Part shown: one piece after another, positions 7,201-14,375 of the stretch
Position numbering within the stretch: the first letter of the stretch is position 1
Layout: every line of letters starts with the position of its first letter
From: CAYVUV01 sp964455095
GTDB lineage: Bacteria; Desulfobacterota; Binatia; HRBIN30; CADEER01
Length of the DNA stretch: 16,186 nt
Assembly: GCA_964455095.1 (NCBI GenBank)
Contig: CAYVUV010000078.1
Span: 1 to 16,186 of the forward strand
Direction: 5' to 3'
The notes under the pieces: model-generated
Database searches by the model: none
Seen by the model: only the letters and a program-made list of their open reading frames with translations
Told to the model about the DNA's origin: nothing
Program-made: the position numbers and the translations under genes

Positions 7201-9075
7201 ATGTGGAATCAGCGCTGCGCCGCGGATCAGCCGGTGGCCATCCTCAGCTTCCACAGCCACAGCGACCGCTCGTTCCTCGACGACCGCGAGCTGGCGCTGC
7301 TGTCGGGCGAGCTGCGCGCGGAGGGCATCGCCAACGATCTGGTGCTGGTCGTCGTAGCGCAGGACATCGAGGGGCAGTCCGGCGAGAGCGACCTGGAACG
7401 CCGGCTGGTCGAAACGCTCTCCAGCTACGACCCGATCGTCTACGAGCGCGTCTGGAGCCCGCAACTCGTCGCCCGCCTGCGCGAGCGGCTGCCCGACAAG
7501 GTCTTCGTCGGCCTGCGCGGCGAGCACGAGCTGCTCGACTCGGCCCCGGCCGACATCTACTGCGACGGCGAACCGCGAGTGATCGTCGCGCCGCTGGTGC
7601 GCTGGCTGCGCGGCGAGAGCGCCGCGCCGCCGGAGCAAACGCTCTTCCGCAATCGATCCGGCGGCGGCGCCTGGGTCAAACCCGATTCCTCCGTGGCTGC
7701 TGCGCCGCGCGCCGGTCGCTACGCGCCCAACCTGCGCCCCGTCGTCGTCAACCCGGAGCTGCTGCCTTCGAACCGCACTTTCTCCGTCGTGGGCAACAAC
7801 GGCTGCCCGTTCCAGAACGACGCGCGCGAGAACCCGCTCTATGCGGGAACGAAGATTCCAGAACAGTACGGCCGCGGCTGCGCCTTCTGCACCACCGGCA
7901 ACCAATACGACGGGCGTCCCAACGTTGAGACCGCGGCGTCGGTGCTCGAGCAGATCCGCTACGTGCGGGCGCAGGCGCCGGAGTTGCGGCTCCTGGTACT
8001 CAAAGATCAGAACCCGTTCGGCTATCTCACCGAAGTGATCGAGCACTGCGAGGCCGAGGGCCTCTCCGGCTTCACGATACTGCTGGAAACCCGCGCCGAG
8101 TGGTTCCTGCGCAACGCGCGGCGTTTCGATCGTGCCCTCGAAGTGGCGCGCCGCATCGACGTGCGCATGGCGCCGTTCCTGGTCGGGATCGAGAACTTCT
8201 CGCAGCCCGAGCTCGACCGCTTCAACAAGGGCATCACGGTCGCCACCAACATCGAGTTTCTCGAAACGCTGTGGGGCTGGAAGGAGCGCTACGGCGACGC
8301 CCTCGACCTCAACCATGCGGCGTTCGGCTTCATCCTGTTCTCGCCGTGGACGGCGATGTCCGATCTCGAGGCCAACCTGGCCGCCATCCGGCGCACGCAC
8401 TTCGATCGCCTGCGCGGCAGCATCCTGCTCTCGCGCGCCCGGCTGTATCCCGACACGGCGCTGTATTACCTCGCCGAGCGCGACGGGCTGCTGGTCGACG
8501 AGTTCGCCTCGGCCGGCGACAACGCCTCACGGCGCTACGGCTACTATCCGTCGAAGCCCTGGAAGCACCTGCACGCCGACGTGGCCCACTTCGCCACGCT
8601 GGCGACCGAGCTCGCGGAGCGCAACGGCAGCCGCGACATGGTCAATCTGTTTCAGGTCCTGCTCGACGCGTTTCGCGCCGCCGGCCCGGACTGGCCGGCG
8701 ATTACCGCCGAGAGAGTTTGGCAGCGGTACCAGGCGCTCGGCACCGGCCCGAGTCAGACGGCAGGTGCGATGGCACCGGCCAGCGACGCGCTGCGCCGGC
8801 GCTTCGAGACCCTCGTGCGCCCGCTCTCACTCGACGGCACCTTCGCCGACGGCTGGCGTTTCGGGCAGTTGCGCGCCTGTGTGGGCCGCGTCGAGCTCGA
8901 GTTGCAGCACGCGGCCGAGCCGCAGCTGGTGGTCGAGCTGGTCCCGCGCGGCAAGGGCCAGCACTTCCGGCGCTCGCGCCACTACAACATCCGCGCCGCG
9001 GGGCGCGAGCTCACGGCGGCACAGCGCGAAGCGTTGAGCGCGTTGTCGCAGGCGATCGTCGACAACGATCACTGA
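7201..9075 (+). CDS. Radical SAM protein, B12-binding-like type, with non-canonical cysteine spacing
   Basis: A 624-aa protein. The N-terminal ~130 residues resemble the Rossmann-like domain of B12-binding radical SAM proteins, ending in ADIYCDGEP, but there is no DxHxxG cobalamin-ligand motif. The radical SAM barrel follows. The last two cluster cysteines are in GRGCAFC (C227, C230). The only nearby candidate for the third is C202 in NNGCPFQ, giving CX24CX2C rather than CX3CX2C. The following TTGNQYDGRPNVET, LLVLKDQNPFGY, LETRAEW and FLVGIENFSQPELDRFNKGIT segments are typical of Elp3/MiaB-like barrels. The last ~110 residues are an extra domain I do not recognise. It is divergent from the DUF483 fusion gene. 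Its 3' end overlaps the convergent 132-aa gene by 7 bases. It is probably an iron-sulfur enzyme using S-adenosylmethionine; substrate unknown. Confidence 0.8.
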   Translation: MWNQRCAADQPVAILSFHSHSDRSFLDDRELALLSGELRAEGIANDLVLVVVAQDIEGQSGESDLERRLVETLSSYDPIVYERVWSPQLVARLRERLPDKVFVGLRGEHELLDSAPADIYCDGEPRVIVAPLVRWLRGESAAPPEQTLFRNRSGGGAWVKPDSSVAAAPRAGRYAPNLRPVVVNPELLPSNRTFSVVGNNGCPFQNDARENPLYAGTKIPEQYGRGCAFCTTGNQYDGRPNVETAASVLEQIRYVRAQAPELRLLVLKDQNPFGYLTEVIEHCEAEGLSGFTILLETRAEWFLRNARRFDRALEVARRIDVRMAPFLVGIENFSQPELDRFNKGITVATNIEFLETLWGWKERYGDALDLNHAAFGFILFSPWTAMSDLEANLAAIRRTHFDRLRGSILLSRARLYPDTALYYLAERDGLLVDEFASAGDNASRRYGYYPSKPWKHLHADVAHFATLATELAERNGSRDMVNLFQVLLDAFRAAGPDWPAITAERVWQRYQALGTGPSQTAGAMAPASDALRRRFETLVRPLSLDGTFADGWRFGQLRACVGRVELELQHAAEPQLVVELVPRGKGQHFRRSRHYNIRAAGRELTAAQREALSALSQAIVDNDH

Positions 9076-9467
9076 TCGCCGCGGCGCAGCAGGCGCTGCA
9101 CCGATTCGCGCAGCGCGTCGCGACACAGCGGGTCTTCGTCGGCCTCGAACTCCAGGTCGCTCTGCAGGCGGCGAAGACGCGGCAAGCTTTCCGGGATCGG
9201 CACGTTCGCGCACAAGCGGATGGCAAGCGCCCGCACATGCTCGGGCAGGTTGTAGTGCAGTTGCCCCGCCACGCGCTCCGCCTCCGCGGCCTCGAGCCAG
9301 CCCAGCACGATCTGGCAGAATCGAACCTGCCCATCGCCCGCCAGTTCGGTCGCGAGGCGGAGGATCTCCTGTTCCGCGTCGAGCACGCCGCGGCGACCGA
9401 AGCCGATGCGGTCGTAGCTCTTGAGAATGCCGGAGAGCGTCGCGTCGACGTTGACGGGCGGGCTCAC
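9069..9467 (-). CDS. Unrecognised 132-aa protein coupled to a radical SAM gene
   Basis: I do not recognise this protein. It is predicted soluble and mostly helical, with many Leu/Glu/Arg residues and two cysteine-containing stretches (VRFCQIVLGWLEAAEAERV, LAIRLCANVPIPESLP). There is no signal peptide or membrane segment. The tail is charged (DEDPLCRDALRESVQRLLRR). It starts at a GTG that overlaps the TGA of the 346-aa radical SAM gene (GTGA, 9464-9467), so translation of the two is very probably coupled and the product may bind or assist that enzyme. It is the last gene of the minus-strand set, and its end overlaps the convergent radical SAM gene by 7 bases. The tight overlap and sustained open frame support a real gene. 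Confidence 0.65.
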   Translation of the reverse strand: MSPPVNVDATLSGILKSYDRIGFGRRGVLDAEQEILRLATELAGDGQVRFCQIVLGWLEAAEAERVAGQLHYNLPEHVRALAIRLCANVPIPESLPRLRRLQSDLEFEADEDPLCRDALRESVQRLLRRGDQ

Positions 9468-10504
9468 AGCTTGACGAGCTGCTTGGTCGGCGCCTCGACG
9501 TGGCGGTTCTGCCGGTACCGTTGCTGCGAGTGGCGCACGTGGTTGCCGGCTTTGGGGAAGCGCTTCAGCGCGGCGGTGAACATCTCCTCGACGTCGTCAT
9601 GGCTGGCGAACGGGGCCAGCTCCGGCCGGCCGTGGAAGCGCTCGTAGCCACCGTCGAGCCGCGTACAGAGGTTGTTCACGACGCATCCGGCACACGCGTC
9701 GCCGTCCTTGCGGAAGTAATGCGCCGCGTCGCCATGCACCTTGTGGCTGTCGAACATCATCACCGCGTTGCGGCGCTCGAAATCCTGCGAGAACGCCGCG
9801 TGCTCACCGAGCAGACACAGCGGGATGTGCGTGATGTAGAAACCGTACTTCTGTGTTGCCAGGTAATCGAGCGCGTCCTTGATGGACGGCACGACCTCTT
9901 GATAGGGCGCCACCTGCTTGATGATCACGTCGTGGCTCATGTTGCCTTCGTAGGCGTACTTGAGCCGCTTGTGCGTGATACCGATCGAATCCAGGAAGAC
10001 GCAGATGTCTTTCAAATGTGGGTGATTGTCGCGCGTAACCACGACCGTCGCCGAGAGATGGAACTTGTGTGTCTTGCCGAGCTCGCGCAAGTTGACGCAG
10101 GCTTCGCGGATGGCCTGCAGGGCGCCGCGCTTCACCACCAGCGTGTCGTGCATCTCGTCGGTGTGGCCGTGGATGCTGATATCGATGCTGGTCAGGCCGG
10201 CCTCGATGATCTGCTGGCAGAAATCCTTGCGTTTGAAACGGATGCCGTTGGTGTTCATCGACTGGCGCGTGAAGCCGATCTCCTTGGCGTAGCGCACGAA
10301 GTCGATGATGCGCGGATCGACGCTCGGCTCGCCGCCCGAGTAGCCGAGCTCGGTGTTGCCGCCGGCGCGCGACTGCCGCATGGCGTCGTACACCTGCTCG
10401 TCCGACATGTTCAGCTCCGGCCGGTTCAGTATGTCGTAGACGATACAGAACTGACACTTGGCGTTGCAGAACGTGGTCGTGTTCAGCAGGAGTGGTTGGC
10501 CCAT
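9464..10504 (-). CDS. Radical SAM protein with C-terminal auxiliary cysteine cluster
   Basis: A 346-aa MoaA/SPASM-like enzyme. C13, C17 and C20 (CNAKCQFC) form the SAM-binding 4Fe-4S site. GGEP is at 57-60. MNTNGIRF (~residues 83-90) and SIDISIHGHTDEMHD are typical barrel strands. Near the C-terminus, C230 and the CX2CX5C set C271, C274 and C280 (ACAGCVVNNLC) suggest an auxiliary iron-sulfur cluster of the SPASM/Twitch kind. The ATG at 10504 was chosen because it places the cysteine motif at the usual distance and matches the deleted paralogue at 4053; the longer open frame upstream runs into the preceding gene. It lies 67 bases after the 313-aa gene and overlaps the 132-aa gene by 4 bases. 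Such enzymes often modify peptides or small molecules; nothing here identifies the substrate. Confidence 0.88.
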   Translation of the reverse strand: MGQPLLLNTTTFCNAKCQFCIVYDILNRPELNMSDEQVYDAMRQSRAGGNTELGYSGGEPSVDPRIIDFVRYAKEIGFTRQSMNTNGIRFKRKDFCQQIIEAGLTSIDISIHGHTDEMHDTLVVKRGALQAIREACVNLRELGKTHKFHLSATVVVTRDNHPHLKDICVFLDSIGITHKRLKYAYEGNMSHDVIIKQVAPYQEVVPSIKDALDYLATQKYGFYITHIPLCLLGEHAAFSQDFERRNAVMMFDSHKVHGDAAHYFRKDGDACAGCVVNNLCTRLDGGYERFHGRPELAPFASHDDVEEMFTAALKRFPKAGNHVRHSQQRYRQNRHVEAPTKQLVKL

Positions 10505-10571
10505 TTGCGATCCAATGGAAGCAGCCTGTCGGCCGGCCCCGCGAAAACCATACAGAGGCCGTCTGGGGGGG

Positions 10572-11513
10572 TCAATGCAATTGCTGGACGTCGAACGACG
10601 TCTCGGCAAGCTGCGCCATGTCAGCGACGTCGCCGCTAGCCACGTCGCCGGTACCGGCCTTGGTTTCCGCGAGGCGCACCTCGAGAGCCGCGACGAGCTG
10701 CTCGTAGTTGCGCCGGGCGCTAAAAATCGATGCGAAGGCAGTGGGCGTCTCCGCACGGCACCACACCGCGTAGGTGTAGCGGTTGAAATCGTTGTCGTAG
10801 AAGTAGGTGAGCGTCAGCGGCGCCGTGGCCTCTGGTTGCGACCAGGCCGCATATCGGTCGGGGATGGCGGCCTGAATGCGGCGCGACAGATCGGCGACGG
10901 CAGCATGCGGAATCAGATGGTAGTTCAGCGCGTGCACACTGAGGTCGTGTGCGACGGACATGAGTGCCCAGCGGGGATCGCTGCGCCGGCCCCGACCCAA
11001 CGACGCGTAGAAGCTGGGTGCGTTGACCAGCAACGTGATCACCCCGTGCATATAGCGCTGCAGCCAGGGACCGAGCGGCATCGCAGGCGCTGTCCCGTTG
11101 GCGTATGCGAGCGCGAATCCCGCCTGCGGCAGGCCCCGCTGGGCGAGGCGTGCGTTGAACGCGCCGGGGGCGGGAACGGTCATCACGCGCCCGTCGGTGT
11201 CCCACTCGAAGCCCATGCGGCGGATGTGCTCGACCATCGCCGGGCGCTGCTGGAAATGGCCGATGCCGCCGATCAGCGCGATCGGATCGAAGACGCGCGG
11301 AAACGTCAGCCGCTGCCCCGCCGTGGGGTCCGCGGCATCGAGGGGCTCGAGGCGCACAGGCTGGCCGCAGAAGGTCTCGAACGCCTGCGCCCACGGGCCC
11401 AGGAGGGCGGCGTCCTGCTCGATCGTGGCGGCCGGCGACTCGCGCGTCACGGCGATCGATCCGCCGATGCTCGGGTCGAACTCAACCGGCGGCGACTTTG
11501 CTGAACTTGTCAC
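10572..11513 (-). CDS. Unrecognised 313-aa protein overlapping the large radical SAM gene
   Basis: I do not recognise this family. The frame is taken from a GTG at 11513, which lies inside the 3' end of the 906-aa gene (32-base overlap). A later internal start is possible, because no strong ribosome-binding site is visible. There is no signal peptide or membrane segment. It contains a glycine/proline-rich central part (GFALAYANGTAPAMPLGPW), a histidine-rich helix region (AHDLSVHALNYHLIPHAAV) that could bind metal, and an aromatic strand segment (LTYFYDNDFNRYTYAVWCRAE). The coupling to the radical SAM gene suggests a partner, substrate-binding subunit or accessory enzyme of that protein, which is inference only. 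The sustained open frame and position make a real gene likely. Confidence 0.68.
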   Translation of the reverse strand: MTSSAKSPPVEFDPSIGGSIAVTRESPAATIEQDAALLGPWAQAFETFCGQPVRLEPLDAADPTAGQRLTFPRVFDPIALIGGIGHFQQRPAMVEHIRRMGFEWDTDGRVMTVPAPGAFNARLAQRGLPQAGFALAYANGTAPAMPLGPWLQRYMHGVITLLVNAPSFYASLGRGRRSDPRWALMSVAHDLSVHALNYHLIPHAAVADLSRRIQAAIPDRYAAWSQPEATAPLTLTYFYDNDFNRYTYAVWCRAETPTAFASIFSARRNYEQLVAALEVRLAETKAGTGDVASGDVADMAQLAETSFDVQQLH

Positions 11514-14202
11514 CGTGGCGCCGGCCGAGCTGCGCCATGTCGTGCAGCGGTTCGAGATCGAGCTCCTGCGTGTAGGCCGCTTCGAGCTCCTCGGTCGCCG
11601 CAATCGCGAACTGGCGCAGCGCCTCCATGTCGATCGCCCGTGTCTGGGCGGCGCGCGGGTCGGCGGCGAGTACCTGGACCAGGTACATCGCGATCTTCTG
11701 GACGAAGGGCAGCAAGCGCGGATTCTTGGTCGGATCCTCGCGATCGTGCGGTACGCTGTAGACCACACCGAGCCCCTTGTAGTTCACGAAGGCGGGCTCG
11801 TTCTCGCCCATCGGCGCGATGCTGATGTCGATCGCGCGGGCATTGCGTTCGAGCCGAAAGCCGTTGCCGGTGCTGCGCCGCGCGACGTCGCGCTCGATCC
11901 GCCAGCCGGCCTTTTCGACGACGCCATCGAGCTTCGAGCCGGGCGCGATGAGCTCGGCCAGCGCATCGGCGAAGCCGGTGTCCATGGTCACACTGGTGCC
12001 GAGATTGCGGCCCGACGTGAAGGTCGGGCTGGCGCCGTAGCCGAGCACGCGGAACTCGAGGTCGATGGACCCGGAGGCCGTCTCGACGGGCAGATGGAGC
12101 GTCTCCTGAACGACGCGGATCGCTTCCGGCTTCGCCTGCATCCCCGCCTGCGTCAGGATCCCGGGCACGTTGCCGGTGGCGAGCAGTTGCTGCATCGCCG
12201 GCGCGTATGCCTTGGGATGAGCCGGGGAGCCGAGGAAGGCGTCCTCGTAGCAGCGCACGATGTCCTTCTTGTTGTCGTGGCCGAGCCGCTCGTAGAGCCA
12301 GAACAACAGCTCGAGATCGATCGCGCCGCTCCAGTACTTCGGATCTTTCTTGATGCGCTTGATCGCGTCGGTGATGATTTCGGTCGAGCGCACGATCTGG
12401 CGCTTCTTCTGTGCCCACGGCAGGTTGCCGAGCTCGTTGAACGCCTGATCCTCCAGCAGCCCGGAGGGATTCGGCAACATCTCGAGGCCGTAGCGCTCGG
12501 GAAAGGCGCCCATCAGCGACGAGCTGATGAGGTAGAAGGACGAGATCGAGTAGGCGTTGGCGTACTCCGCCGACTCCTCGAGGAAGTCGATGAAGTGCTT
12601 GGTGTCCTCTTCGGTCTCGGTGGGCAGGCCGGTGATGAGCAGCAGGTGATTCCAGATGCCGAGGTCGCTCGCCTGCTTGAGGCGCTGGTGCGCCTGCTTC
12701 ACCGTGATGCCCTTGCCGATGTAGTCGAGCATGCGGTCCGAGGGACACTCGACGCCGTAGGTGAAGCGGATGGCGCCGCTGAGGCGCATCTTCTCCAGGA
12801 CGCGCTCGTTCAGGGCCCAGAGGTTGGCGCAGTCCGACCAGTAGATGTCCAACTTCGCCGCGATGAGCGCGTCGCAGAACGCCTCGGCGTACTGCATGGA
12901 ACCGTTGATGTTGGTGTTGAGGAAGTGGAAGTACTTGATGTCGTACGTCTCGCGCATCCAGGCCATGGCGCGCACGACCTCTTCCACCTCGCGCTTGACC
13001 ATCTTCGTCATCGAGTAGGCGCAGAACGCGCAGCGCGCGTTGCAGCCCTCCATGAAGATCATGGGCAGGATGGCGACGCGGTCGTCGACGTACGGCGCCA
13101 GCCGCTCCTCCCACTCGCCGTGCAAGTGGTAGCGCTGCAGCAGCTCGCTGCCGCTCAGCTTGCGCTGTTCGGTGTTGCGCTTGTCGAACCACGGCGTGAC
13201 GAAGATCGACGGGTTGAAGAGCGCGCGGCGCTCGTGGTCGCCCTGGGGGCCGAACTCGCCTTCCTCGGCGCGCCGCGTGGCCTCGTCCTTCAGCCGGTTC
13301 GCCTCAGCCAGCGCGCTCAGCACCTGACTGGTCGTCGAGGACAGCTCTATGTTAACTTCGTTGCCCTTGGCGGTCTCGCCGAGGCTCTTGTAGACGGCGA
13401 CCTCGTCCGGCACCTCGACGACCTTGACGAACCCTTTGTTGGTCTCGAGGCCGAACTCGCGCGCCAGGCTGGGCAGCAGCCGCAGCTCGCGCATGGCACC
13501 GGACTGGAGCAGCCACCCGTTGCCGTGCTGCTGGGCGCCCTGCCCCATCTCCTCGAACGACTTGCCCGTCTCGATGTGCTCGAGCGCGTTCAACACCGCC
13601 GCCTCGCCGCGTCCCTCGGCGGCATAATCCAGCGCCGGGCAGCGTTCGAGCATGCTGACGTATTCGGCGCGGTGCTTCTTGTCGGGCGAGATCTTGAGGC
13701 CGCCGACGATGGTCTTGCAGGCCGGATGGCGCTCGCGCAGGACCTTCGCCAGGCACATGTTGAGGTTCGCCGCCGCGTGCATGTCGGCGTAGATCTCGAG
13801 CACCGAGGCGCACGAGAAGGCGAACAGCCCGGCTTCCTCGACCTCGAGTGTGTCGAGGATCAGGTTGACCTGCTCGCGCAGCGTGGCGTCGTCGGCGGTC
13901 AGGAAGCGGTCGATGGCGGCATCGTCGAAGAACGCGCGCAGGTTCAGTCGACCTGGCGATTCCTGCTGCAGCTTGAAAATCTGGACTTCGAAGTCGTACT
14001 GGCGGATGTCCTCGTAGCCGTTGGCGAACAGCGCGCCGGCGATCTGGGGCGCCGCGAGCTTGATGATCTGGGGATCGCGCCGCCAGGTCGGCCCGAGGGT
14101 GTGGAAGCTCGGCGTGATGATCGCGACGCTGCGCCGCGGCTCGCCGGGCGCCTCTGGGCGCACGTCGCGGCTGGACCCGCACTGTTCATCGACTGTGGAC
14201 AC
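11482..14202 (-). CDS. Large radical SAM protein with B12-binding-like N-terminus and long C-terminal extension
   Basis: A 906-aa protein. Residues ~25-205 resemble a B12-binding Rossmann domain: VAIITPSFHTLGP, then TIVGGLKISPDKK and YAAEGRGEAAVLNAL, matching the usual GG and GxGE positions, although DxHxxG is absent. A charged linker of ~150 residues follows. The radical SAM motif is CNARCAFC (C387, C391, C394), with barrel segments FTYGVECPSDRMLDYIGKGI and HLLLITGLPTETEEDTKHF. Beyond the barrel, a helical region runs to about residue 690. An unrecognised ~210-residue domain ends the protein (SIDLEFRVLGYGASPTF onward). The start is GTG, preceded on the minus strand by a G-rich AGGGGAGGG run about 11 bases upstream. 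It heads a minus-strand set of four genes and is divergent from the tandem radical SAM gene. It may be a cobalamin-dependent methylase-type or other radical enzyme. Confidence 0.85.
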   Translation of the reverse strand: MSTVDEQCGSSRDVRPEAPGEPRRSVAIITPSFHTLGPTWRRDPQIIKLAAPQIAGALFANGYEDIRQYDFEVQIFKLQQESPGRLNLRAFFDDAAIDRFLTADDATLREQVNLILDTLEVEEAGLFAFSCASVLEIYADMHAAANLNMCLAKVLRERHPACKTIVGGLKISPDKKHRAEYVSMLERCPALDYAAEGRGEAAVLNALEHIETGKSFEEMGQGAQQHGNGWLLQSGAMRELRLLPSLAREFGLETNKGFVKVVEVPDEVAVYKSLGETAKGNEVNIELSSTTSQVLSALAEANRLKDEATRRAEEGEFGPQGDHERRALFNPSIFVTPWFDKRNTEQRKLSGSELLQRYHLHGEWEERLAPYVDDRVAILPMIFMEGCNARCAFCAYSMTKMVKREVEEVVRAMAWMRETYDIKYFHFLNTNINGSMQYAEAFCDALIAAKLDIYWSDCANLWALNERVLEKMRLSGAIRFTYGVECPSDRMLDYIGKGITVKQAHQRLKQASDLGIWNHLLLITGLPTETEEDTKHFIDFLEESAEYANAYSISSFYLISSSLMGAFPERYGLEMLPNPSGLLEDQAFNELGNLPWAQKKRQIVRSTEIITDAIKRIKKDPKYWSGAIDLELLFWLYERLGHDNKKDIVRCYEDAFLGSPAHPKAYAPAMQQLLATGNVPGILTQAGMQAKPEAIRVVQETLHLPVETASGSIDLEFRVLGYGASPTFTSGRNLGTSVTMDTGFADALAELIAPGSKLDGVVEKAGWRIERDVARRSTGNGFRLERNARAIDISIAPMGENEPAFVNYKGLGVVYSVPHDREDPTKNPRLLPFVQKIAMYLVQVLAADPRAAQTRAIDMEALRQFAIAATEELEAAYTQELDLEPLHDMAQLGRRHGDKFSKVAAG

Positions 14203-14375
14203 GGTGCCGTTCGCCCTCCCCTGTCGGTTCTCTCACGTACTAAGTAGGAGATCGGGGGTAATTGCAAGGCTTTCCGCCCGGCCGGGCTCGCCCTTGCGGG
14301 CCAGGGTCCGCGGCGGGGTAAATCGATGGACGAAAGAGATTGACGATGCTTTAGCGGAGGCTGTACGTTGGTTGG
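14203..14375. promoter_or_regulatory. Divergent intergenic region between two radical SAM genes
   Basis: This 173-base spacer separates two head-to-head genes. It contains a perfect 12-bp palindrome, GCCCGGCCGGGC, at 14276-14287. Leftward, TTGCAA (palindromic, 14261-14267 region) followed by TACTTAGT could form weak -35/-10 boxes. Rightward, TTGACG at 14340-14345 is a fair -35, but the sequence 17 bases on (GTACGT) is a poor -10. GGAGG at 14356-14360 lies 15 bases before the GTG start, which is long for a Shine-Dalgarno. No small precursor-like gene longer than a few codons is visible. Confidence 0.3.

Noticed and set aside
5516..7357. A 613-codon plus-strand open frame over the DUF483 fusion gene
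   Set aside because: It is antisense to a protein with recognisable Rossmann and GYPPCC motifs. Its composition is Arg/Gln/His-rich shadow sequence, and it runs into the start of the next real gene in another frame.
7201..7600. Firm assignment of cobalamin dependence to the two B12-binding-like radical SAM proteins
   Set aside because: Neither N-terminal region has a DxHxxG motif. The Rossmann-like pattern alone does not prove cobalamin binding, so the calls say only B12-binding-like.
10505..10756. Extending the 346-aa radical SAM protein upstream to 10756
   Set aside because: The added residues are Arg/Ser-rich shadow of the 313-aa gene. The mini-paralogue at 4053 begins at the same point as ATG 10504.
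11098..14247. A 1049-codon open frame on the plus strand opposite the large radical SAM gene
   Set aside because: It is the antisense shadow of a GC-rich gene. The minus strand encodes a clear radical SAM protein with CNARCAFC. The plus-strand translation is low-complexity Val/Leu/Arg/Asp with no recognisable motif.
14203..14375. A RiPP precursor peptide in the spacer between the radical SAM genes
   Set aside because: Only a five-codon ORF (ATG at 14325) is present. Nothing resembles a leader-core peptide.
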